Positions 16,702 to 25,660 of a stretch of 33,705 nt of DNA are shown piece after piece (position 1 is the first letter of the stretch; every line of letters begins with the position of its first letter). The stretch lies in contig CANPZX010000010.1 in assembly GCA_947589195.1 (NCBI GenBank), positions 1-33,705 of the forward strand, given 5' to 3'. Position numbers and translations under genes: made by a program. The stretch comes from an uncultured Bacilli bacterium. Lineage in GTDB: Bacteria; Bacillota_I; Bacilli_A; RF39; UBA660. Below the pieces are notes generated by a model, which was not told the origin of the DNA, searched no databases, and saw only the letters and a list, made by a program, of their open reading frames with translations.

Positions 16702-17535
16702 TTACTTACCCCTATTTCTTATAAAACTTAAATAATTATCATAACGACTTTGACTGATTTTATTATTCTTTACCGCTAATTTTACTTGGCAACCAGTTTC
16801 TTCTTTGTGATAACAATCTTTAAATTGACAAGTATATTTTTGAAACTCTAAAAAAGAAGATTTAATTTGTTCATTAGTTATATCTCTAAAATCTAAACTA
16901 GAAAAACCTGGTGTATCGGCAATTTTAAAATGTTTAAGTTTAAAAATTTCTACATGTCTTGTGGTATGTTTTCCTCGTCCTAAACTTTTCGATATTTCAT
17001 CAGTTTTTAAATTAAGATTTTTATCTAATTTATTAATTAAAGTACTTTTGCCACTTCCCGTTTGACCCGTAATTACCACTAATTTATTTTTAAATATTTT
17101 ATTTATTTTCCGAATATCCGTATTTAAAACAACTTGATAACCAATTTTTTGATAATCTTTAATTATTTGTTTTAATTTTCTTTTTTCATTTTTATCTAAT
17201 AAATCGACTTTGGAAAAACAAATAACAGGTTTAATATTATTAATCGTAATTAATGAAAGCATTTTATCTAATAAAGTTAAAGATAATTCGGGATTTTTTA
17301 CACTCGTCATTACAAGAGCATAATCGACATTACTAATAAGTGGGCGATTTAAACTATTTTTCCTAGCCATAATTTTTGTTATATAAAGATTTTTTAAATC
17401 AACTTCACAATAATCGCCAACTAAAGGGGTTATTTCTTCATTTCGAAATTTCCCCCTAGCTCGACAATCATAAGTTTTATTATCAATTTCTACTGTATAT
17501 AAATTACTAATTATTTTAATTATTTGCCCGGTCAT
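16702..17535 (-). CDS. rsgA: Ribosome small-subunit-dependent GTPase RsgA
   Basis: Circularly permuted GTPase for late 30S maturation. It has 277 residues from the ATG at 17533-17535. Order: an OB-fold (about 1-65), the G4 motif FSKVDLL (near 105), G1 GQTGSGKS (near 155), G3 DTPGFSSLDF (near 210), and a zinc motif C-x4-C-x-H-x5-C (near 235-250). The start overlaps the prkC stop as TAATG, so translation is probably coupled. A longer in-frame start at 17553 inside prkC is less likely. The stp-prkC-rsgA-rpe order is as in Bacillus. Confidence 0.96.
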   Translation of the reverse strand: MTGQIIKIISNLYTVEIDNKTYDCRARGKFRNEEITPLVGDYCEVDLKNLYITKIMARKNSLNRPLISNVDYALVMTSVKNPELSLTLLDKMLSLITINNIKPVICFSKVDLLDKNEKRKLKQIIKDYQKIGYQVVLNTDIRKINKIFKNKLVVITGQTGSGKSTLINKLDKNLNLKTDEISKSLGRGKHTTRHVEIFKLKHFKIADTPGFSSLDFRDITNEQIKSSFLEFQKYTCQFKDCYHKEETGCQVKLAVKNNKISQSRYDNYLSFIRNRGK

Positions 17536-19274
17536 TAACACAAGCCACCACAATCATCATCGACATCATCACTTAAAACTGGCGCTTTGGCAACACGAAT
17601 AGTAAGCGTTGTTCCCGCAACTATGGTATAACCTTGCGGCCGACTTTGATAGAAGATAGCCCCATCGGCATATTCATCCGTTTCCACTACTTCAGGTTTT
17701 AAAGTAATATTATATTCATCACAGAAAGCTTGAACATCTTCTAAGCTATAAGAACCATCGGTAAAATCAGGATATTCACTGACAATATCGGGAATATAAA
17801 GAGTTATGGTATCACCCACAGATAACTTTTCCCCACTGGCTACAGATTGCTCAATAATTTCGCCATCTTTCGCGCTTTCGACTTCTTCCACATCTTTTTT
17901 CTCAATTAAAACTTGTAAACCTAAAGCTTCTAGAGCGCCTTTAATTTCTAGATAATTCTTTCCTACATAATTTTCAATCGTTATTTTCGTATCCCCTAGT
18001 GAGACATAAAGCGTCACCACCGTATTTTTTGTTCTTTTACTATCGGCCGCGGGATTGGTTTTAATAACTCTTCCTTCCGCGATCGTACTTGAAGGTTGTT
18101 CTTGTTGTTCATCACTTACTTGAAAACCTTTTTCTTGTAATAAATTAATAGCTTCATTAATTGTTAAATTACTTACATCGGGAACGATTATTTCTTTTTC
18201 CGTTGTAATAATTGGTATTAAAACCACAATCGAAGTAATTACCACAATTAATCCCGTAAAAATGGAAGCTAATATTAATAATAATTTATTTTGTTTCTTT
18301 AAATCATCTTTCGTAATTTGCTTAGCTATAGGATCTTCACCACTTTCTTTATCTTTTTTAAGGGCACTATCTTGGAGCATTTTCGTCACTTTAGTTTCAT
18401 CAAAATTATTCTCGGAATATTTTAAAGTTAACATTGGTTCATGCAGACGATTTTCTTCTAAACAGGTTTTTAAATCTTCATGCATTTCTCTAGCATCAGC
18501 ATATCTATTTTTGGGATTTTTCGCGGTAGCTTTCGTAATAATGTTAACAATACTATTGGGAATATTCGGAAGTTCTTCTTTAATATTAGGAATAGGTTCT
18601 TTTAAATGTTTTAAAGCTATTTCGACTGCATTTTCTCCGCGATAAGGTAAATTACCAGTTAATAACTCATACATTAAAATGCCCATTGAATAAATATCAC
18701 TTTGTAAACTAGAACCTTTACCACTAGCTTGCTCAGGAGGAATATAATGAACACTTCCCATTACCGAATTAGTTTGGGTTAACTGGGTGGCATTCATAGC
18801 CATCGCAATACCAAAATCCGTGATTTTAACTAACCCATTTTCTAAAATCATAATATTTTGGGGTTTAATATCGCGATGGATTATATAAGAATCATGGGCA
18901 ACACTCATTCCATCAGTTATTTGGAGCATTATATCTATTACTTCGGTCGTTGTCAGTTTCCCCCGTTTTTTTAGTAAATCTTTTAAATGTTTACCTTCTA
19001 TATATTCCATGACAATATAATAATCGCCATTATCTTCCCCGACATCATACACTTCAACAATATTCGGATGATTAAGACTACTAGCCGCTAAGGCTTCTCT
19101 TTGGAACCGCCGCACAAATTTTTCATCAGTTGCTAAATCTCCTCGTAAAATCTTAACTGCCACATTGCGATCTAAAATCGTATCATATGCTAAATAAACG
19201 TTAGCCATCCCGCCTTCGCCAATACTTTTAATTATTTGGTATCGATTACTAATCTTTTGCCCTTTCATTATCAT
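17535..19274 (-). CDS. prkC: Ser/Thr protein kinase with PASTA repeats (PrkC/Stk type)
   Basis: Membrane kinase that senses cell-wall fragments or lipid II. It has 579 residues. The cytoplasmic kinase domain (about 10-275) shows GEGGMANVY, the VAVK lysine at 41, HRDIKPQN (near 134) and DFGIA. A single membrane segment lies at about 332-357, then three extracellular PASTA-like repeats (about 360-425, 427-495, 497-567). The tail is acidic with two Cys (DDDCGGLC), which is unusual. The first ATG overlaps the stp stop as ATGA, favouring it over the in-frame ATG two codons later. The phosphatase partner lies directly upstream. Confidence 0.97.
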   Translation of the reverse strand: MIMKGQKISNRYQIIKSIGEGGMANVYLAYDTILDRNVAVKILRGDLATDEKFVRRFQREALAASSLNHPNIVEVYDVGEDNGDYYIVMEYIEGKHLKDLLKKRGKLTTTEVIDIMLQITDGMSVAHDSYIIHRDIKPQNIMILENGLVKITDFGIAMAMNATQLTQTNSVMGSVHYIPPEQASGKGSSLQSDIYSMGILMYELLTGNLPYRGENAVEIALKHLKEPIPNIKEELPNIPNSIVNIITKATAKNPKNRYADAREMHEDLKTCLEENRLHEPMLTLKYSENNFDETKVTKMLQDSALKKDKESGEDPIAKQITKDDLKKQNKLLLILASIFTGLIVVITSIVVLIPIITTEKEIIVPDVSNLTINEAINLLQEKGFQVSDEQQEQPSSTIAEGRVIKTNPAADSKRTKNTVVTLYVSLGDTKITIENYVGKNYLEIKGALEALGLQVLIEKKDVEEVESAKDGEIIEQSVASGEKLSVGDTITLYIPDIVSEYPDFTDGSYSLEDVQAFCDEYNITLKPEVVETDEYADGAIFYQSRPQGYTIVAGTTLTIRVAKAPVLSDDVDDDCGGLC

Positions 19275-20020
19275 TCTTTTTCACCACTTTCTTTAAGCAT
19301 TAAATAAGCAATTGAGATATTATCCTGACCACCACGAGCATTACATTTTCTTACTAATTTAATAACTTTTTCTTCCACTTCTAACGTATTATCATTTAAC
19401 ACATTTTCAATTTGTTCATCTGTTAACATATTAGTTAAACCATCACTACATAATAAAATAGCATCAATTGTTAAATCTACATCAAAGATATCTAAATCAA
19501 TCTTTTCCATCGCTCCTAAAGCTTTCATTAAGACATTTTTCTTTGGATGATTTCGGGCTTCTTCTTCAGTTAAATCTCCCGCTTTAACAAGTAAATTTAC
19601 TAAAGTATGATCATGGGTCACTTTATGTAAATGACCATTTTTTAAAACATATCCTCGGGAATCTCCAATATTACCAAATATTAGATATTCTTTAGTTAAA
19701 AGCGCAATTACTAAAGTAGTTCCTAACCCAGTTGAATTAGGATTATTATTAGCATACTCAATTATTTCATTATTTATTTCATTAACATTATCATTAAGCC
19801 AATTAACTGCATCTAATTTTGAACCAATGGAAGCTACTTTACTAAATCTTTTACCTAAATGCGCAACAGCTAAACTAGAAGCCACTTCTCCAGCCCGATG
19901 ACCACCCATGCCATCAGCGACAATTAACAAATATTCATTACTAGCATTTTTTAAAATTGTCACACTATCTTCATTATGACTTCTTACTCTTCCGGTATCC
20001 GTTAAATAAAATGATTTCAC
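19271..20020 (-). CDS. stp: PP2C-family Ser/Thr phosphatase
   Basis: Reverses phosphorylation by PrkC. It has 249 residues and the PP2C metal-binding motifs VADGMGGHRAGEVAS (near 36), GNIGDSRGYV (near 118), LLCSDGLTNML (near 190) and GGQDNISIAYL near the C terminus. The start is GTG, sharing its G with the rlmN stop (TAGTG), and its TGA stop overlaps the prkC start (ATGA). Both junctions indicate coupled translation. The TGA stop shows that TGA is not Trp here. Confidence 0.96.
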   Translation of the reverse strand: MKSFYLTDTGRVRSHNEDSVTILKNASNEYLLIVADGMGGHRAGEVASSLAVAHLGKRFSKVASIGSKLDAVNWLNDNVNEINNEIIEYANNNPNSTGLGTTLVIALLTKEYLIFGNIGDSRGYVLKNGHLHKVTHDHTLVNLLVKAGDLTEEEARNHPKKNVLMKALGAMEKIDLDIFDVDLTIDAILLCSDGLTNMLTDEQIENVLNDNTLEVEEKVIKLVRKCNARGGQDNISIAYLMLKESGEKE

Positions 20021-21039
20021 TATTCCACCTCTTTACTTCTTAATTGCCCACAAGCAGCAGAAATTTTACTGCCAAACTCTTTTCTAATTGTCACATTAAT
20101 TTTATTATTTTTTAAAGTTTCACAAAACTCACTAATTGTTTTAGGATCACTTTTTTTATATTCTAAATGATTTGTTTCATTATATGGGATTAGGTTAACA
20201 TAAATGTTTAACCCTTTTAAAAGATTAGCTAATTCTAAAGCACACTCTTTACTATCATTTACCCCTTTTAGCATAACATATTCTATCGTTACCCGTCTAT
20301 TAGTTCTTGCAATATAATCCTTAATTGCTGTCAATAATTGACTAATATTATACACATTATTTACTTTCATTATCTTAGAACGTAAATTATCATTCGGAGC
20401 ATGCAAAGAAATAGCTAGGTTTATTTGTAAATCTTTATTCATTAAATCATATATTTTAGGAACTAACCCACTAGTTGATAAAGTAATATGACGAATACCT
20501 ATTGCTAAACCTTTAGCATCATTAATTATATTTATAAAGTTCATTACATTATCAAAATTATCTAAAGGTTCACCGATACCCATAATTACGACACTAGATA
20601 TTCTTAATTTTAAATCAGCTTCAATTTCTAATATTTGGCTGACCATTTCAAAAGTCTCTAAATTCCGGACTTTTTTAAGGCGCCCACTTTCACAAAAAGA
20701 ACAACCCATATTGCACCCAACTTGACTAGAAACACACAAACTATTACCATAATCATGAAACATCACAACAGCCTCAATATAGTTTTTATCTTCTAATTCA
20801 AATAAGTATTTACGAGTTAAAGTATCGGCTTCTTTTTTTATTATTTTAGGTCTAGCAAATGATAAATCTTCACTTATTTTATCTCTTAAATCTTTTTTTA
20901 AATTACTCCATTCTAAAACATTATTGGATTTTTTTTGATATAACCATTCTAATACTTGAATAGCTTTAAATTTTTTTTCACCTAAATTTTGAAAATAGTT
21001 TTCTAAATCAGTTCGAGTCATCCCATAGATATTTTGCAT
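20020..21039 (-). CDS. rlmN: 23S rRNA/tRNA adenine-C2 methyltransferase RlmN
   Basis: Radical-SAM enzyme that methylates A2503 of 23S rRNA and A37 of some tRNAs. It has 339 residues from the ATG at 21037-21039. The iron-sulfur motif CNMGCSFC (near 118) and the C-terminal catalytic Cys in SAACGQL are present. GTG codons at 21046-21051 are in frame, but the promoter at 21056-21064 would start transcription near 21049, so the ATG with the AGTGGTG site is preferred. It is the first gene of the rlmN-stp-prkC-rsgA-rpe operon. Confidence 0.96.
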   Translation of the reverse strand: MQNIYGMTRTDLENYFQNLGEKKFKAIQVLEWLYQKKSNNVLEWSNLKKDLRDKISEDLSFARPKIIKKEADTLTRKYLFELEDKNYIEAVVMFHDYGNSLCVSSQVGCNMGCSFCESGRLKKVRNLETFEMVSQILEIEADLKLRISSVVIMGIGEPLDNFDNVMNFINIINDAKGLAIGIRHITLSTSGLVPKIYDLMNKDLQINLAISLHAPNDNLRSKIMKVNNVYNISQLLTAIKDYIARTNRRVTIEYVMLKGVNDSKECALELANLLKGLNIYVNLIPYNETNHLEYKKSDPKTISEFCETLKNNKINVTIRKEFGSKISAACGQLRSKEVE

Positions 21040-21055
21040 AATCTTCACCACTTTA

Positions 21056-21064
21056 AGTATATCA
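21056..21064 (-). promoter_or_regulatory. Extended -10 promoter of the rlmN operon
   Basis: The minus strand reads TTTATGATATACTT, with TGA plus TATACT at 21064-21056, about 17 nt before the chosen ATG. A terminator for the upstream gene ends only about 10 nt before it. Confidence 0.55.
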
Positions 21065-21072
21065 TAAACTTA

Positions 21073-21104
21073 AGAAAAAAACTTATCGTTTTACAGATAA
21101 GTTT
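21073..21104 (-). terminator. Terminator of the surface-protein gene
   Basis: On the minus strand AAACTTATC (21104-21096) and GATAAGTTT (21087-21079) form a perfect 9-bp stem with an 8-nt loop, followed by a T run (to 21073). The hairpin begins within the stop codon of the gene. Confidence 0.85.
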
Positions 21105-23049
21105 AAAAGACGAGAACAAGACGGAAACCAAAATATACAGCCGCAGCGCCACTATCCCTACTGAAGTAGAACAGACCCGCATCCGTACCATTCCAGCTAA
21201 TACCACCACGATTCACCCAAAGAGCATCCGAATACATGGGCCATGCACCGTCACTATACCAACTTCCTATTAGTCGAGAATACGGTTTAGCTTCTGCAGT
21301 TGTCCCAATATATTCTATGCTTCTAAATGGTCCCATTTCGTTTGTTGCATCCCCCAAGATAAATTTTGTATAGTCATTTCCATTTGTATTATATGGATAT
21401 ATATCATAATATCTCGAATCTTCTGGTAAAGCTATCCCATCTTTAACTTCACTATTATCAGTATTTTTACCATTAAATCCAGAGTTATTACTAGAATTTA
21501 AACCAGAAGCTAATTTATTTGAGTCAAGAGAATCTTCCATACCTGCCATCACATATTCCCAAGTTCCACCACTCATATCAAAGATTCCACTATAATTATT
21601 GGTGGTAGAAGCAACTACACTTGCAGAATTAAAGTAATTTACATTTACTTCACCATCTGATCCCTTAGTTGCTCCACCATATTCATTACAAGCTTTTGGA
21701 TAAGTCGTGCATGGTTCATTTGTTCCGGTATTTCCCGTTGTAGGAGCATTCTTTGCTGCATATCCCGTTAAATAACTTTCATTATTATTTATCCTTACTT
21801 CTTGTCTACTTCCATAGATACTTTGGCTTAAATAGGCAACTGCTCCCCATTCCGTATTCTTCATCATATGGCTATTTAATTCTTCTTCATAATTTCTGCC
21901 AACGATATAAGCCCGAGAAACTTGTATTCCTCGCCAACTATATACATTGGGTTTAATGATGACATTTTTAGCTTCTTCTATAGCATCATTTTCATCAGTT
22001 GGATTTTTTTGAGCTTCTTCTTTGCTATTTGCTCCTTTATATCCTGTTTCAAACTTTCCTACCCAAATGCCATTTGTATTGAAAGCGGTAAATGCCGGAT
22101 GCGTTAGCCATTTGCCTTTAGTATTTCCCTCGGATTTTTCAGTATCCTTATTTTCAAATACGACTTGAATTGTTTGTACTCTATCTTCTATCTCTTCTGA
22201 TAATTTATCATATTTCTCATCACTAAATATTTTATATCTGTATCTTGGGATCCACACAAAATAACTTTCGATATCATTTTCATTTATTGTTGCTCCTACT
22301 TTCGGAGTTTCAACATTATCATTTAAAATAACTGCATTCGCCCATTCTTGATTAGAGTAATTGTACCATTTTTGATTTAGATCTGCTCTTGTTACTTCTC
22401 CTTTATCATCAACTACTACTGGGATAAGTTTTTCATCAAGGACTGGGTCGGCTCCATTTAAGATATCTTCTTTATATTTGCCTTCAGTTTTTTCTACGGC
22501 TGCTTCAACAGTTATTTTACTTTCAAAGATTTTATTCATTGTTGCCTCGGCAACTTCGATCGTAACACTTTCATCCATCCATAGTCTTACTTCAAAATTT
22601 ATGACTTGGTCTTTTCTTAAATGACCTTCAGCTATCTTATAACTTTCAGCGTGGTCTTCTAAAATACCATCACTTGTTGTATATTCACTTAATAGTTTTG
22701 AATCTTCACTATTTACTTTTAAGGCTATATATTTACTTGCTAATTCATTATCTAATACTTCTAAATTGACTTGATATTTTGTCTCGGCATCACATATATT
22801 TTTTATTGTTAATGTATAAGGAGTCAACTTTTCTCCTTCACTATTTAATATGGGTATTGCTTCTTCTAAATCAATATTATTTCCTTCACTAAATTCTAAT
22901 TTAAAACAATCACTTGCTAATTTATTAGCATCTACTTGAGTAAATGTTGTCTGCCAATAGGCATATGTTACCCCTATTAATAAAGTTATTAAAAGAATTA
23001 TTAAAGATGTAAGGATTACTTTCTTACTCTTAAATAACCCCCCCCCCAT
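21103..23049 (-). CDS. Surface protein with TasA/CalY-like N terminus and FGE/C-type-lectin-like C terminus; probably phase-variable, OFF here
   Basis: About 650 residues. Near the N terminus, KSKK plus a hydrophobic stretch ending VTYAYWQTTF resembles the signal peptides of TasA/camelysin-like secreted fibre proteins. A beta-rich region follows (to about 215). From about 240 comes a formylglycine-generating-enzyme-like (C-type-lectin fold) domain with FVWIPRYRYKI, NTEWGAVAYLS, GIFDMSGGTWEYVMAG and a terminal GFRLVLVF. The frame opens at ATG 23049-23047 directly before ten G, but no ribosome binding site serves that ATG. GGAG at 23078-23075 serves an ATG at 23065-23063 in another frame, which stops after 11 codons. 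With nine G that start would read into this protein. The product may be an adhesin; its exact function is unknown. Confidence 0.8.
   Translation of the reverse strand: MGGGLFKSKKVILTSLIILLITLLIGVTYAYWQTTFTQVDANKLASDCFKLEFSEGNNIDLEEAIPILNSEGEKLTPYTLTIKNICDAETKYQVNLEVLDNELASKYIALKVNSEDSKLLSEYTTSDGILEDHAESYKIAEGHLRKDQVINFEVRLWMDESVTIEVAEATMNKIFESKITVEAAVEKTEGKYKEDILNGADPVLDEKLIPVVVDDKGEVTRADLNQKWYNYSNQEWANAVILNDNVETPKVGATINENDIESYFVWIPRYRYKIFSDEKYDKLSEEIEDRVQTIQVVFENKDTEKSEGNTKGKWLTHPAFTAFNTNGIWVGKFETGYKGANSKEEAQKNPTDENDAIEEAKNVIIKPNVYSWRGIQVSRAYIVGRNYEEELNSHMMKNTEWGAVAYLSQSIYGSRQEVRINNNESYLTGYAAKNAPTTGNTGTNEPCTTYPKACNEYGGATKGSDGEVNVNYFNSASVVASTTNNYSGIFDMSGGTWEYVMAGMEDSLDSNKLASGLNSSNNSGFNGKNTDNSEVKDGIALPEDSRYYDIYPYNTNGNDYTKFILGDATNEMGPFRSIEYIGTTAEAKPYSRLIGSWYSDGAWPMYSDALWVNRGGISWNGTDAGLFYFSRDSGAAAVYFGFRLVLVF
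21106..21250 (-). other. Candidate hypervariable C-terminal segment
   Basis: The last 40-50 codons of the surface protein are visibly richer in G and C than the rest of this AT-rich gene. They encode NRGGISWNGTDAG, FYFSRDSGAAA and GFRLVLVF, the arrangement seen at the ends of lectin-fold proteins diversified by retroelements. No template repeat or reverse transcriptase is in the window, so this rests on resemblance only. Confidence 0.35.
23038..23047 (-). repeat. Poly-G tract (G10) at the 5' end of the surface-protein gene
   Basis: Ten consecutive C on the plus strand, read as G10 in the gene, are highly exceptional in this AT-rich DNA. The tract sits between the start with a ribosome binding site (23065) and the body of the gene, so any change not divisible by three switches the frame. 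G10 gives an 11-codon abortive peptide; G9 or G12 would fuse the start to the full protein. Confidence 0.9.
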
Positions 23050-23090
23050 TTGCAATTTTTTCCATTTTTATCTTCTCCATTCTTATCTAT

Positions 23091-23119
23091 AGTATAAGAT
23101 AAATTAAATTTAATTTCAA
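23091..23119 (-). promoter_or_regulatory. Promoter of the surface-protein gene
   Basis: The minus strand has TTGAAA (23119-23114), a 17-bp spacer and TATACT (23096-23091). Transcription would begin near 23084, just upstream of the GGAG site that serves the ATG at 23065-23063. This supports that ATG as the intended start. Confidence 0.75.
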
Positions 23120-23165
23120 TTACTAAAAAAGAACTTCACTTGAAATCCTTTTTAATAATTATAAA

Positions 23166-23945
23166 TTATTCAATAACATCAAATAAATACATTGAATTTT
23201 TTTTATCATTAACAACACTTTTATTTAATTTTTTACCATTATAAGCATATAACTTATTTTCGTAAATACCAATATGTTCAAAATTATAAGCATTAATATA
23301 ATTTTCCTTATTATTTCTATCTCTTGTTGCATCTCTTACTACTTTAAACTTTTTATTTTCATAATGTAAATCAGTTATTATTAAATCTTTATTTTCCGTT
23401 AAAGTAATAATTCTTAAAATACTTGATATACCATTATCACTATCTTCTTTAAATTCATCATAAACCTCTTTATTAAAATATTTACCATTTTCAATTCCAA
23501 AATAACCATCATTTTTGGCTTCATCAATAGTATATTCTTGAGGAATGAGTTCGATCTTTTTTAAAGAAGTATCGATATCACAAGTATTACCAATAGCATA
23601 GTAAATTGATATTTCATTTAACCATTTTTTCTTAATTTCATAACGACTTACGGTAAAATCTTTTTCTTCATTATAATAATAAGTTTTACCATCACAATTT
23701 ATTTTTTGATATTTACTTAAAAATTTATTAATATCTTTTTGTAATCCCCATTTACTTCTTAAAGTTTGAAATTTAACTTCACTAGCACTTACTTCTTCTT
23801 TAAATTTAACTAAATTAGGAATTTCTAATACTTTTAAACTATCTTTTGTCACATATATTGTTCTTCCTAAAGGGATTTCTAATATTATTAAAACTACCAA
23901 AGCAATCATGGCGATAATAATTAAATATCTGGCTTTAATATTCAT
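23166..23945 (-). CDS. Membrane-anchored DUF4362-like protein
   Basis: 259 residues. A single N-terminal membrane segment (about 7-27, IIIAMIALVVLIILEIP) suggests an anchored extracellular protein. The region YTIDEAKNDGYFGI...NGKYFNKEVYDEF...ILRIITLTENKDLIITDLHYENKKFKVVRDATRD resembles the DUF4362 family of Bacillota, whose function is unknown. I infer this from memory of the pattern, not from a search. GGGGTGG precedes the ATG by 5 nt. It has its own promoter (23972-23977) and is the only gene between gltX and the surface-protein gene. Confidence 0.7.
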   Translation of the reverse strand: MNIKARYLIIIAMIALVVLIILEIPLGRTIYVTKDSLKVLEIPNLVKFKEEVSASEVKFQTLRSKWGLQKDINKFLSKYQKINCDGKTYYYNEEKDFTVSRYEIKKKWLNEISIYYAIGNTCDIDTSLKKIELIPQEYTIDEAKNDGYFGIENGKYFNKEVYDEFKEDSDNGISSILRIITLTENKDLIITDLHYENKKFKVVRDATRDRNNKENYINAYNFEHIGIYENKLYAYNGKKLNKSVVNDKKNSMYLFDVIE

Positions 23946-23971
23946 TTAATCCACCCCAAATTTCTAAAAGT

Positions 23972-23977
23972 ATTATA
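23972..23977 (-). promoter_or_regulatory. -10 element of the DUF4362-like gene
   Basis: The minus strand reads TGATTATAATACTT about 25 nt before the ATG, sharing the TATAATACTT core with dnaE, fic and the AlkD-like gene. No clear -35 is seen. Confidence 0.5.
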
Positions 23978-24003
23978 ATCATTCTTTTTTTAAAAAGATA
24001 GTC

Positions 24004-25659
24004 TTAATTTAAAATTCGGTTAAATCTTTCGGTAATCCGATCTTTTCCTAAAATTAACATAATATTATAAAGATTTGGTGTATTATCTAAAGTAGTTAGG
24101 GAAATTCGCATTATATTGGTTATATCGATTATACTTCCTTTGTATTTCGTAGGATCTTCTTTATACATTTTGACTTCACTAGCATAACCTAAATTAGTCG
24201 TCATTTCTTTTATTTTATTAAACCATTCTTCTTGGGTATCGGATTCATTAAAGTAATCATTATCTAAATAAGTTTTTAAAACTTTTTTAACTTCTTCTAA
24301 ATTATATTCTTTAAAGTCATAATTTATATCATAAAAATATTCATCATACATATACCAAGTTTTATCTTTAATTTCACTATAATAACTATAATCTTTACGT
24401 GGTTTCTTTTGTTCTCTTTCGATATTATAAATAGCCATCGAATAATCAGGATATTTCTTTAATATTTCATTAAATTCTAAATCATATTTACTACTCCAAT
24501 TAAGTACTTCTTTATATATTTGTTCTTTAGTTAAATGACTTAAATAATTTTTAGATATATTATCTAGTTTATCTAAATCAAATAATGCGCCACTGGCACT
24601 CATTTTTTTAGGTGAAAATTCAAAGTCTGTGAAAGGTGCATCGGGATGTCCTTCTCGCCAAGTTTCATAATTAGAGTTAGCAATGGTCATAATAGCTTCG
24701 ATTACCGCATAAGTTGGATATCCTTTTTCTTCATAAAAACTCATCTTCGCTTCTGGATCATATCTTTTTGATATTTTTCTAATCTTTTCACCATCTTTTT
24801 TCAAGATTAACGGAATATGAATATACTTGGGCATTTTAAAATCAAAAGCTTTAAATAATTCGTAATGAACGGGAATAGAACTAATCCATTCTTGTCCTCG
24901 AACAACGTGTGTTGTCCGCATTAAATGGTCATCAACTAAATGGGCAAAATGATATGTTGGTAAGCCATTTGAAGATTTCATAATGGGAATATCAATGTCA
25001 TTTTCGGGAAATTCTAACTCCCCAAAAGCTAAATCATTAAACTTAAATTTATGATTAAAATCTCCCGTACTTTTAAGTCTAATCGTAAACTTTTCACCAG
25101 ATTCAATTCTTTTGATGGCTTCTTCGACTGGTAAATCCCGATATTTAGCATATCTGCCATAGATGCCTATTCTTCTTTTATCTTTACTTTGGGCTTCTCT
25201 TATCGCATCCATTTCTTCTTGGGTTAAAAAACAAGGATAAGCTTTACCTTCAATTATTAAATGTTTAATAAAAGCATGATATATTTCTTTTCTTTCACTT
25301 TGAATATAAGGTCCATATTCTCCTTTAGTTTCTTTTAAATCTTTATATTCGTATTCATCAGGATTTAAGCCATAAGTAGCCAGAACAGTTCTTATGTACT
25401 CAACTGCTCCTTCAACTTCTCTTGTTTGATCAGTATCTTCATTTCGTAAATAAAATACTCCCTTACTTTGATGAGCTAAAACATAATCAATTAAAGCAGG
25501 CATAAAGTGTCCAATATGCATAAATCCTGTAGGACTAGGAGCAAAACGTGTTACCTTCGCATTCTCTGGTAAATTCCGGGGAGGATATTCTTTTTCATAA
25601 TCTTCGATTGTTTTGGTAATACTCGGAAATATTAAATTAGCTAAATCTTCTCTATTCAT
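24004..25659 (-). CDS. gltX: Glutamate-tRNA ligase
   Basis: Class I aminoacyl-tRNA synthetase that charges tRNA with glutamate. It has 551 residues, longer than the usual 470-490 but typical of a GluRS group seen in Clostridia and gut Bacillota with an N-terminal extension (PPRNLPENAKVTRFAPSPTG). The HIGH signature is present as FMHIGH (near 47) and the KMSKS equivalent is KISKR (near 295). No GlnRS is in the window; in such organisms GluRS often also charges tRNA-Gln for amidation. The start lies 1 nt after the stop of the cyclophilin gene, so they form one operon. Confidence 0.95.
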   Translation of the reverse strand: MNREDLANLIFPSITKTIEDYEKEYPPRNLPENAKVTRFAPSPTGFMHIGHFMPALIDYVLAHQSKGVFYLRNEDTDQTREVEGAVEYIRTVLATYGLNPDEYEYKDLKETKGEYGPYIQSERKEIYHAFIKHLIIEGKAYPCFLTQEEMDAIREAQSKDKRRIGIYGRYAKYRDLPVEEAIKRIESGEKFTIRLKSTGDFNHKFKFNDLAFGELEFPENDIDIPIMKSSNGLPTYHFAHLVDDHLMRTTHVVRGQEWISSIPVHYELFKAFDFKMPKYIHIPLILKKDGEKIRKISKRYDPEAKMSFYEEKGYPTYAVIEAIMTIANSNYETWREGHPDAPFTDFEFSPKKMSASGALFDLDKLDNISKNYLSHLTKEQIYKEVLNWSSKYDLEFNEILKKYPDYSMAIYNIEREQKKPRKDYSYYSEIKDKTWYMYDEYFYDINYDFKEYNLEEVKKVLKTYLDNDYFNESDTQEEWFNKIKEMTTNLGYASEVKMYKEDPTKYKGSIIDITNIMRISLTTLDNTPNLYNIMLILGKDRITERFNRILN

Positions 25660-25660
25660 T

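Noticed and set aside
19271-19273. Mycoplasma-type genetic code (TGA as Trp)
   Set aside because: stp ends with TGA overlapping the prkC start, and Trp residues in conserved motifs are encoded by TGG.
15561-22107. Open frames at 15561-15758, 18262-18645, 21034-21273, 21753-21956 and 21922-22107 (plus strand)
   Set aside because: All are antisense to well-supported genes (fic, prkC, rlmN and the surface protein) and have no start signals.
23166-23950. Fusing the DUF4362-like gene with the surface-protein gene as one operon
   Set aside because: The surface-protein gene has its own clear promoter, and a weak hairpin plus T run lies between them.
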